A stretch of 64,000 nucleotides of DNA from Pseudoalteromonas marina (GTDB taxonomy: Bacteria; Pseudomonadota; Gammaproteobacteria; Enterobacterales; Alteromonadaceae), in assembly GCF_000238335.3 (NCBI RefSeq), contig NZ_AHCB03000005.1, positions 930,001 through 994,000 of the forward strand, written 5' to 3'. The notes below the pieces were generated by a model. The model made no database searches. It was not told the DNA's origin and saw nothing but the letters and a program-made list of their open reading frames with translations. A program made the position numbers and the translations under genes. Positions 57,342 through 64,000 of this stretch are shown one piece after another; position 1 is the first letter of the stretch; each line of letters begins with the position of its first letter.

Positions 57342-59332
57342 GTGATCATTTTCAGTTAAAATCACAGTTTAAACCAGCAGGGGATCAACCCACCGCAATA
57401 AAGCAGTTGTGCGAAGGTTTAGAGGCCGGGCTTGCTCATCAAACATTGTTAGGGGCTACAGGTACGGGTAAAACCTTCACCATGGCTAATATTATTAGCG
57501 ACTTAAATCGCCCAACAATTATTATGGCCCACAATAAAACGTTGGCTGCGCAGCTTTATGGTGAAATGAAAGAGTTTTTTCCTAAAAATGCCGTTGAATA
57601 TTTTGTTTCTTATTACGACTATTACCAACCAGAGGCCTATGTTGTATCGAGCGATACGTTTATCGAAAAAGATGCTTCAATAAATGAGCACATAGAACAA
57701 ATGCGTTTAAGTGCTACTAAAGCACTTCTTGAACGCCGCGATACCATTATTGTTGCATCGGTTTCAGCTATTTATGGTTTGGGTGACCCCCAGTCATACA
57801 TGAAAATGATGTTGCTTTTAAAAGTAGGCGAAAAAGTTGACCAGCGTGACATGCTTCGCCGCTTAGCCGAAATACAATATACCCGTAACGACATAGAGTT
57901 TAGCCGAGGTACTTACCGAGTTCGCGGCGAAGTGGTCGACATATTCCCGGCAGAGTCAGAAACATACGCAGTGCGGGTAGAAATGTTTGACGACGAAATA
58001 GAGCGCTTGAGTATTTTTGATCCGCTGACAGGTGCTGTTGAAAAACATATTGTGCGTGCCACTATTTATCCTAAAACGCACTATGTAACTCCGCGAGAAA
58101 AAATTCTAGGCGCAATCGAAAATATTAAAATAGAACTAAAAGATAGAAGAGCTCAATTACTCAGTGCCAATAAATTGGTAGAAGAGCAGCGTATTGCGCA
58201 GCGCACTCAGTACGATATAGAAATGATGACCGAGTTGGGTTATTGCTCGGGAATAGAAAACTACAGTCGATATTTATCGGGGCGAACCCCTGGCGATCCG
58301 CCACCAACATTGCTTGATTACCTGCCTGATGACGCATTAATGATTATTGATGAATCCCATGTAACGGTGTCGCAAATTGGCGCTATGTATAAAGGCGACA
58401 GAAGCCGTAAAGAAAACCTTGTAGAATATGGTTTTAGAATGCCCTCAGCCATGGATAATCGCCCACTTAGGTTTGAAGAGTTTGAAGCCATTGCTCCGCA
58501 AACCATTTATGTATCGGCAACGCCTGGTGACTTTGAAATGGAGCGCAGTGGCGGGGAAGTTGCAGAGCAAATTATTCGTCCAACAGGACTTTTAGACCCG
58601 CTTATAGAAGTAAGGCCTGTTGGCGATCAAGTTGATGATTTATTATCAGAAATATACCAATGTGTTGAAAAAGGTGAGCGCGTATTAGTGACTACGCTTA
58701 CTAAACGTATGTCTGAAGATTTAACCGACTACCTAAGTGAACACGGCGTAAAAGTACGTTATTTGCATTCAGACATAGATACTGTAGAGCGCGTAGAGAT
58801 AATTCGTGATTTACGCGCAGGGGTGTTTGACGTGCTAGTAGGCATTAACTTACTAAGAGAAGGTTTGGATATGCCTGAAGTGGCGCTGGTTGCGATACTG
58901 GATGCCGACAAAGAAGGCTTTTTACGTTCAACGCGCTCGCTTATTCAAACTATTGGTCGTGCCGCGCGTCACCTAGATGGCCGTGCTATTTTATATGGCG
59001 ATAAAGTGACTAAATCTATGGCAAAAGCGATAGATGAAACAAGCCGCAGGCGCGAAATTCAACATCAATACAATATAGATAACGGCATAGAGCCACGTGC
59101 TTTAGCCAAAAAGATTCTTGATGTGATGGATGTAGGTGAAGAAGCTGGCCCTAAAGATAACCTACAACTTATTCGTAAAGAGTCTAAAAAGGTGCTTAGC
59201 GCGAAAGAAATTGCAGCGCAAATCAAGCAGCTTGAAACTAAAATGCACGCGTATGCGAGTAATTTAGAATTTGAAAAGGCGGGCTCTGTGCGCGACGAAA
59301 TACACGAACTACAACAACAGTTGATTAATTAA
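57338..59332 (+). CDS. uvrB: UvrABC excinuclease subunit B
   Basis: 664 aa. Walker [11 protein letters not shown], beta-hairpin segment [16 protein letters not shown]-like IIDESHVT, helicase motif [11 protein letters not shown], and a C-terminal UVR domain ([25 protein letters not shown]). It loads on damaged DNA for nucleotide excision repair. The TTG start overlaps the MATE stop by 4 bp, with CAGGAG 8 nt upstream, so it is translationally coupled to the efflux gene. Confidence 0.97.
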   Translation: MSDHFQLKSQFKPAGDQPTAIKQLCEGLEAGLAHQTLLGATGTGKTFTMANIISDLNRPTIIMAHNKTLAAQLYGEMKEFFPKNAVEYFVSYYDYYQPEAYVVSSDTFIEKDASINEHIEQMRLSATKALLERRDTIIVASVSAIYGLGDPQSYMKMMLLLKVGEKVDQRDMLRRLAEIQYTRNDIEFSRGTYRVRGEVVDIFPAESETYAVRVEMFDDEIERLSIFDPLTGAVEKHIVRATIYPKTHYVTPREKILGAIENIKIELKDRRAQLLSANKLVEEQRIAQRTQYDIEMMTELGYCSGIENYSRYLSGRTPGDPPPTLLDYLPDDALMIIDESHVTVSQIGAMYKGDRSRKENLVEYGFRMPSAMDNRPLRFEEFEAIAPQTIYVSATPGDFEMERSGGEVAEQIIRPTGLLDPLIEVRPVGDQVDDLLSEIYQCVEKGERVLVTTLTKRMSEDLTDYLSEHGVKVRYLHSDIDTVERVEIIRDLRAGVFDVLVGINLLREGLDMPEVALVAILDADKEGFLRSTRSLIQTIGRAARHLDGRAILYGDKVTKSMAKAIDETSRRREIQHQYNIDNGIEPRALAKKILDVMDVGEEAGPKDNLQLIRKESKKVLSAKEIAAQIKQLETKMHAYASNLEFEKAGSVRDEIHELQQQLIN

Positions 59333-59335
59333 AAA

Positions 59336-60274
59336 ATGACTATAAATTTTACGCCTCTTATCACGGCACTTGAGAGTGCCCCTATTTTAAATAACGAACT
59401 GTGTCGTGTTTTTCACGGGCGAGGCCATAGTATTGAGGCATTAAGCCACTTAAATTTAGATTTTTACCCGCCAAGCTTATTTTTAGTCTCTTACGATGAA
59501 ATAGACGACAACACGCTTAATCAGCTAACCGAAACACTTTGGCAGTGGGCGCAAGCGCATTACCCAGAGTTAATTACCTCGCTTGTTTATCAGCAGCGCG
59601 CAGGTGTACAAAGCCAAAATACCGTTATGTTTGGAGCGCTTCCTAACCCGCATACAGTAACCGAAAACGGAATTCGCTTTTTAGTTGATTTGCAAAGCCG
59701 CCAAAATACGGGGATTTTTCCAGATATGCGAAGCGGCCGTGAGTTTGTAATGGCGAATAGTAAGCATGGCAAAGTACTTAATTTATTTTCGTACACGTGC
59801 GGCTTTTCGTTAGCAGCAATGCAGGGCGGCGCTGATCACGTAATGAATATGGATATGAGCAAAGGAGTACTCAAAGTAGGTAAGCAAAACCATCAGTTAA
59901 ATGGCTTTGACAAAGGCGTGAGTTACTTACCTCACGATATTTTAAAGTCGTTTGGTAAATTAAAAAAAGCGGCCCCGTTTGATCTAATTATTGTTGATCC
60001 ACCAAGTTTTCAAAAAGGTAGCTTTATTTTAACTAAAGATTACCAAAAAGTGCTTCGTAGGCTCCCTGAGTTACTTAATCAAACAACTAAATTACTCTTA
60101 TGCGCTAATAGCCCCGAGCTAACTGAGGATGCATTTAAAGCACTTATTGCTGAGCACACACAAGGTGCGATTGAATTTGTAGCGCGCCTTGCACCTACCG
60201 CACGCTTTATTGAAATAGACAGTGATAAAAGTTTAAAAGCGCTTGTCTATAAAATGTCACATTCGCCTGATTAA
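59336..60274 (+). CDS. class I SAM-dependent methyltransferase (RlmI/RlmK-like domain)
   Basis: 312 aa. An N-terminal ~110 residues (HGRGHSIEALSHLNLDFYPPSLFLV) precede a Rossmann domain: TGIFPDMRSGREFV, VLNLFSYTCGFSLAAMQGGA (SAM loop), MNMDMSKGVL (acidic ribose-binding), and FDLIIVDPPSFQKGSF (motif IV). The DPPSF and order resemble rRNA methyltransferases of the RlmI/RlmK group, but the PUA domain of RlmI is not seen, so the substrate is open. It starts 3 bp after uvrB and ends where trmK begins. Confidence 0.82.
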   Translation: MTINFTPLITALESAPILNNELCRVFHGRGHSIEALSHLNLDFYPPSLFLVSYDEIDDNTLNQLTETLWQWAQAHYPELITSLVYQQRAGVQSQNTVMFGALPNPHTVTENGIRFLVDLQSRQNTGIFPDMRSGREFVMANSKHGKVLNLFSYTCGFSLAAMQGGADHVMNMDMSKGVLKVGKQNHQLNGFDKGVSYLPHDILKSFGKLKKAAPFDLIIVDPPSFQKGSFILTKDYQKVLRRLPELLNQTTKLLLCANSPELTEDAFKALIAEHTQGAIEFVARLAPTARFIEIDSDKSLKALVYKMSHSPD

Positions 60275-60955
60275 ATGAAGCTCAGTAAACGACTGGCTGC
60301 GATTGATGCGCTGATCACTCGCCAGCAAAACACTATTTGGGATTGCTGCTGCGATCATGGCTATTTGGGAATGGCTTTGTTAAAGCGCTCAGCTGCGGAT
60401 AAGGTCATATTTGTTGATATTTTATCCAATGTCATGGCCGACCTTGAGGCAACGCTTACACGTAACAAAAAACTAAGGACGCCTGGTGATAAAAAGCCTG
60501 AATGGCAGGTCTTGTGTCAGGACGTTGGAAGTATAAAGCTTGATGATGTAGTAAATCAGGTAGTGGTTATAGCGGGTATAGGTGGTGAACTAGCGCTGCG
60601 TTTAGTGCAGCAAATAATAGCTAACAACTCGCCAGAGTCTGTAAAGCATGTGCGATTTATTTTATGCCCAATTCACCACACCTATTTACTGCGCAGTGGT
60701 TTACACACGCTTAATTTGGGTTTGCATAGTGAGCACATCATAAGCGATAAAAACCGTATATACGAACTCATAGAGGTTAGCTTTAAAAGCAACCAAACGG
60801 TAAGTAAAACAGGTGATGCCATGTGGGACTTAAATAATAAACAGCATACGGCTTACATTCAACGACTGTTAAATCATTATAATAAAATGCTCAATAAAGA
60901 TGAGCTTTATTATCAAAAAGTTATAAGCGACTATCAAAGTCTATACGATAGTTAA
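60275..60955 (+). CDS. trmK: tRNA (adenine(22)-N1)-methyltransferase, TrmK-like
   Basis: 226 aa. KLSKRLAAIDALITRQQNTIWDCCCDHGYLGMALLKR matches TrmK, with the SAM loop as CDHGYLG; VIFVDI, and VVIAGIGGELALRLVQQI (the GMGG-type motif, here GIGG) follow. TrmK methylates A22 of certain tRNAs. The ATG directly follows the previous stop. The C-terminal part is less conserved. Confidence 0.82.
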   Translation: MKLSKRLAAIDALITRQQNTIWDCCCDHGYLGMALLKRSAADKVIFVDILSNVMADLEATLTRNKKLRTPGDKKPEWQVLCQDVGSIKLDDVVNQVVVIAGIGGELALRLVQQIIANNSPESVKHVRFILCPIHHTYLLRSGLHTLNLGLHSEHIISDKNRIYELIEVSFKSNQTVSKTGDAMWDLNNKQHTAYIQRLLNHYNKMLNKDELYYQKVISDYQSLYDS

Positions 60956-61058
60956 AAAAGCCCAATTTTGTCGGGCGGCTGTGATCTAATTACATAGCAA
61001 AACACGTAATGTAAGCACAGTTAATATCTTGCCCAGTGCGAGTTTATTTGGTTTATTT

Positions 61059-62084
61059 ATGTCAGATAAAAATAGTCACCTAAATACGTTACTCAGTAAC
61101 GACAAAAAATGGCAACATAGCTACGAGCAGCCAATTCCCTATGCGCCGCTTGTGCAATTAGCTAATAATAATTGGGTCGTTCCACAGCATTTTTTACGTT
61201 ACAAGCATACACTTAAAAGTGTAAATGAAGTGCTCGAAAGCATAGAGTTTTCGGCGCACTTTAGAGTTCTTGCTGCACAAAAAGGCGATGAAATATACCT
61301 ACAAGTTGCAGTACTAAGCCCTGACAACTACAAAAAAAGTGGCCATCAAAATGCCGATAAAGCAAAAAAATTGCTATTTGGTAGGCGCTGGATAGTAGAA
61401 GAAAACTTACCGACCTCAGAACTTATTCAAACTGCTTTTTTAGCTTTAAAAGTAGCGCGTGAGCACGAAGTGAGAGAGTTGTTTCAGTTAAAACAAAATG
61501 GTGCAATTAGCACACCGTTTAATAATCATCACGACTTACCTGTCATGGCGCAAAACCCTGAACTAGTCATACAAGCTCGGCATAATGATGACATTAATGA
61601 TTTAATCAGCCGTATTGTTTTTGCTGACTCGACTGTTGAGCTTACCAGCCATCAAGTTATAAACGAGCAGCAACACTTGTATACAGTAAAGCTTCATTGC
61701 GACAACGCTCAGCTTAATGAATTTAATAACAAAACAATTGCGTTTTTAACTACGGGTTCGTCTACTAACCACTTTTTACATGGTTTTATTACAGCCTTAG
61801 TTAATACTAGCAACGACTACGTAAATGAGCAGTTTAAGTATCAAGGTTTTGCCCGCTTTAGTAAAAGTGTGGCGGTAGAAAGTATTGGTAAGTTAAGCAT
61901 TGCAATGCGCTCACCAAATACAGTTGATTTGTGCTCAATGGGTAAGCAAGAAGCTAATCAATTAAACTTCGAAATAGACAGCGGGCGAGCACCTCAGGGG
62001 TGTGGACAAGCTATAGGTGGGTTTCTAGCAGCCCATGGAATAGAGCAACCAGAAAATGCCCATTTATACCCAAACTACCTTTAA
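61059..62084 (+). CDS. uncharacterised protein
   Basis: 341 aa from the ATG at 61059 (an in-frame TTG lies 10 codons upstream). No signal peptide or membrane segment. I recognise no domain. Visible features: an N-terminal NWVVPQHFLRYKHTLKSVNEVLESIEFSAHFRV block, FGRRWIVEENLPTSELIQTAFLALKVAREHEVRELF, and a C-terminal GRAPQGCGQAIGGFLAAHGIEQ. Probably cytoplasmic. It lies 103 bp after trmK, same direction. Confidence 0.7.
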   Translation: MSDKNSHLNTLLSNDKKWQHSYEQPIPYAPLVQLANNNWVVPQHFLRYKHTLKSVNEVLESIEFSAHFRVLAAQKGDEIYLQVAVLSPDNYKKSGHQNADKAKKLLFGRRWIVEENLPTSELIQTAFLALKVAREHEVRELFQLKQNGAISTPFNNHHDLPVMAQNPELVIQARHNDDINDLISRIVFADSTVELTSHQVINEQQHLYTVKLHCDNAQLNEFNNKTIAFLTTGSSTNHFLHGFITALVNTSNDYVNEQFKYQGFARFSKSVAVESIGKLSIAMRSPNTVDLCSMGKQEANQLNFEIDSGRAPQGCGQAIGGFLAAHGIEQPENAHLYPNYL

Positions 62085-62100
62085 GGGCCTTAGTGAACAA

Positions 62101-62122
62101 GTAAGCGTTTAACAACGCTTAC
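62101..62122. terminator. hairpin between converging genes
   Basis: Perfect 9-bp stem GTAAGCGTT/AACGCTTAC, loop TAAC, followed on the plus strand by AGTTTGTTT. It overlaps the stop codon of the minus-strand gene, so it is more likely to end the plus-strand gene. Confidence 0.55.
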
Positions 62123-62361
62123 AGTTTGTTTATTTCTTGCTTAACGTTAAAGCTTGAGTCGGTCACAATGGCTTCGAGTGTTTGTACACGTTCTTTTAGT
62201 GCAACCACTTCTGCTTTTGTTTCAGCAAGTTGTTTATGAGCATCGCTATTGTTGTTTTGCATTTTATGTTTAAACTCTAAATGCTTTTTATACATATCGT
62301 AAACCACACCCGAACCCACAGATATAAGCACGATAAGTACAATCATCGTAGTACCAGACAT
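62119..62361 (-). CDS. small membrane protein, PspB-like
   Basis: 80 aa. One N-terminal membrane helix (TMIVLIVLISVGSGVVYDMY), then a coiled coil (HKQLAETKAEVVALKERVQTLEAIVTD) close to PspB of the phage-shock system. No pspA or pspC lies next to it, so it may be a stand-alone relative. The AAAGGAATAT ribosome-binding site is good. Confidence 0.65.
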   Translation of the reverse strand: MSGTTMIVLIVLISVGSGVVYDMYKKHLEFKHKMQNNNSDAHKQLAETKAEVVALKERVQTLEAIVTDSSFNVKQEINKL

Positions 62362-62617
62362 AACTATATTCCTTTTATATTTTTATTTTTAAAGTATACG
62401 CTTTCTTCCATTTAGATAAAGCTGACAATTGTAACTTTATTTGTAAAGGGCGATGATTTGAAATCAATCAATTAACACAGTGGCTATATACATGTAAATC
62501 AGTGCTTTTTATCTGGTGTTCATACTTTATACAGTAACAGGGTTGTTTAATGTCAAATCAATCGCCATATAGTTACTAACACACTATTTTATAAACTAAT
62601 TTTATCAGAGAGTTATT

Positions 62618-63067
62618 ATGCTAAATAATAAAATACCTCCCGTTATAGTTGTTCTATTTTTTGCAGGCATTATGGCGCTTATAGCGCATTACAGTGTTAT
62701 TGACTTTACTGTATTTGTTGCCTACTTGGCGGCAAGTTTAGTTATTATTGGTTGTGCAAGCTGTGTTGCGGGTGTTGTGAGCTTTAAGCTAGCCAAAACC
62801 ACAGTAAACCCCAATAAACCAGAACAGGCATCAAAATTAGTTACCAGCGGTATTTACCGAATTTCACGTAATCCCATGTATTTAGGATTTGCATTTATTT
62901 TAGCTGGGTGGGGTGTGTGGTTAAGCTCTGTTTGGGCAATGTTAGGTGTTATTGGGTTTATTGGCTATTTAACGTTGTTTCAAATAATGCCAGAAGAACG
63001 TGCGCTTACTAAATTATTTGGTGATGAATTTACTATCTATAAAGCTCGCGTAAGGCGCTGGCTATAG
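62618..63067 (+). CDS. isoprenylcysteine carboxyl methyltransferase-like membrane protein
   Basis: 149 aa, four membrane helices. The PEMT/ICMT-type signature is KLVTSGIYRISRNPMYLGFAFILAGWGVWL, then MPEERALTKLFGDEFTIYKARVRRWL, with the EE and the YK-xx-V-RR tail that bind the SAM/phosphate side. Substrate unknown in bacteria. GAGAG upstream of the ATG. A terminator follows. Confidence 0.85.
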   Translation: MLNNKIPPVIVVLFFAGIMALIAHYSVIDFTVFVAYLAASLVIIGCASCVAGVVSFKLAKTTVNPNKPEQASKLVTSGIYRISRNPMYLGFAFILAGWGVWLSSVWAMLGVIGFIGYLTLFQIMPEERALTKLFGDEFTIYKARVRRWL

Positions 63068-63106
63068 AGTCTGAAATGCCGTGTAATTAATTTACTATGC
63101 AATAAA

Positions 63107-63129
63107 AAAGGCTATGTAACATAGCCTTT
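63107..63129. terminator. bidirectional terminator
   Basis: 10-bp perfect stem AAAGGCTATG/CATAGCCTTT with a TAA loop, A-run before and T-rich tail after. Serves the methyltransferase-like gene and queC. Confidence 0.85.
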
Positions 63130-63149
63130 CTCTTTTATTTATGTGTTGC

Positions 63150-63806
63150 TTATTCGTATTCTAACGGATCTGTAATATTGTTTAGTGCAAATGCTTCTAA
63201 ACGTTCTTGGCACGCACCACACTTACCACAGGCCTTTTCACGGCCGTTGTAACATGTCCATGTTTGGCTGTAATCTAAACCCATTTTTATACCGTCAGTT
63301 AAAATATCAATTTTGGTGTTATTCAAATACGGGCTAAAAATTTCTACTGCATCGTAGTTTGCAATACGACATACATCATCCATTTTCTTCACAAACTCAG
63401 GGCGGCAGTCGGGGTAAATAGCATGATCCCCAGAATGAGCACCGTAATAAACTTGGCTTGCTTTTAGTGATACCGCATAACCAACAGCCAAAGAAAGTAA
63501 AATCATATTTCGATTTGGCACTATTGTGCTTTTCATACTTTCTTCTTCGTAGTGGCCTTCTGGTACATCAATGTTATCGGTTAATGATGAGCCACCAATA
63601 AGCTGATTAATAGCTGAAATATCAACTATTTTGTGTGGAACATTAAGCTTTTCACATACTTGCGCAGCAACTTTAAGCTCTTTTACATGACGCTGACCAT
63701 AGTCAAACGAAAGGGCATATACATCATGGCCTTGTTGCAGGGCTTTATTTAATACGGTAAATGAGTCCATACCGCCGGAATAAATAACAACTACTTTTTG
63801 CGTCAT
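63150..63806 (-). CDS. queC: 7-cyano-7-deazaguanine synthase
   Basis: 218 aa. PP-loop [14 protein letters not shown] near the N-terminus, [12 protein letters not shown], and the zinc site [22 protein letters not shown]. Makes preQ0 in queuosine synthesis. Divergent from queE across 144 bp that shows no recognisable preQ1 riboswitch. Confidence 0.96.
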   Translation of the reverse strand: MTQKVVVIYSGGMDSFTVLNKALQQGHDVYALSFDYGQRHVKELKVAAQVCEKLNVPHKIVDISAINQLIGGSSLTDNIDVPEGHYEEESMKSTIVPNRNMILLSLAVGYAVSLKASQVYYGAHSGDHAIYPDCRPEFVKKMDDVCRIANYDAVEIFSPYLNNTKIDILTDGIKMGLDYSQTWTCYNGREKACGKCGACQERLEAFALNNITDPLEYE

Positions 63807-63950
63807 ATCTGTTTTGCTCTTAGTTTTAATAGAGGTTTATATCAGGGCGCGATATACTACACGGCCGCAGCTTAAATAACAATTTTTGCACAGCGCTTTT
63901 TCGTCTTTAATAGTAGCAATTTGGCTACTAGGTAGTAAGTGAGATCTCTT

Positions 63951-64000
63951 TTGTACAAAATTAATGAAGTGTTTGAAACCATTCAAGGTGAAGCAAGCTT
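63951..64000 (+). CDS. queE: start of 7-carboxy-7-deazaguanine synthase
   Basis: Only the first ~16 residues are in the window, reading LYKINEVFETIQGEAS, the conserved QueE N-terminus (INExFxTxQGE). The start may be TTG at 63951 or GTG at 63939. Context with queC supports the call. Confidence 0.75.
   Translation, partial: MYKINEVFETIQGEAS

Noticed and set aside
63807..63938. preQ1 riboswitch between queC and queE
   Set aside because: No characteristic small pseudoknot or A-rich tail pattern could be recognised on either strand.

Overview
This window looks like chromosomal DNA of a marine gammaproteobacterium of the Alteromonadales, most likely Pseudoalteromonas or a close relative. That is an inference from the low G+C, the rnfABCDGE-nth operon, a CsrD/MshH-type protein beside a tRNA-Asn array, uvrB, and divergent queC/queE. 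No rRNA or species marker is present. Roughly the left 45 kb is accessory DNA built from modules; the right 19 kb is ordinary core chromosome.

Left to right: (1) 1-890, the tail of a small ferredoxin-fold protein and a lipoprotein. (2) 893-2046, an intact IS630-family element with TA target duplication. (3) 2.5-16.9 kb, an envelope-remodelling cluster: an OmpR/QseC-type two-component system, a DUF5916 outer-membrane protein, a PAP2 lipid phosphatase, two EptA-type phosphoethanolamine transferases, a DUF3108 protein, an Omp85-family barrel, DgkA, a DUF347 membrane protein and an LtaS-like phosphoglycerol transferase. Four of its transcription units carry the same unusual promoter box: three hexamers spaced 11 bp apart, ending in CTTAAG. 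This resembles a PmrA box and suggests that the local two-component system controls the whole set. The logic is coherent, because phosphoethanolamine and phosphoglycerol transfer both release diacylglycerol, which DgkA recycles. I regard this as the most interesting system in the window.

(4) 17.3-26.0 kb, a copper module: a divergent CusRS/CopRS-type two-component system, copABCD, and accessory NTF2-like, DUF411, DUF305 and glutaredoxin-MauE proteins. (5) 26.2-27.4 kb, an IS30-family element. (6) 27.4-28.3 kb, a decayed merR-merC pair. (7) 28.3-30.4 kb, a CadR/PbrR-type regulator with a broken transglutaminase-like gene and a CDF exporter. (8) 30.5-43.6 kb, two divergent heavy-metal RND operons, one with an extra HMA-CDF transporter. 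(9) 43.9-45.0 kb, an intact merR-merC-GDCCVxC module, inverted relative to the decayed copy. No merA is present.

Core region: nth and rnfEGDCBA (45.4-52.2 kb, minus strand), a CsrD-like degenerate GGDEF/EAL protein, four near-identical tRNA-Asn genes behind a strong promoter, a 1-kb AT-rich spacer holding a DnaA-box palindrome, then MATE-uvrB-methyltransferase-trmK, an unknown gene, a PspB-like small protein, an isoprenylcysteine methyltransferase-like protein, queC and the start of queE.

All functional calls rest on reading the sequence and recognising families; no database search was run. Short repeats shared between module junctions (about 2.2, 17.0 and 43.8 kb) suggest that the accessory region was assembled stepwise.
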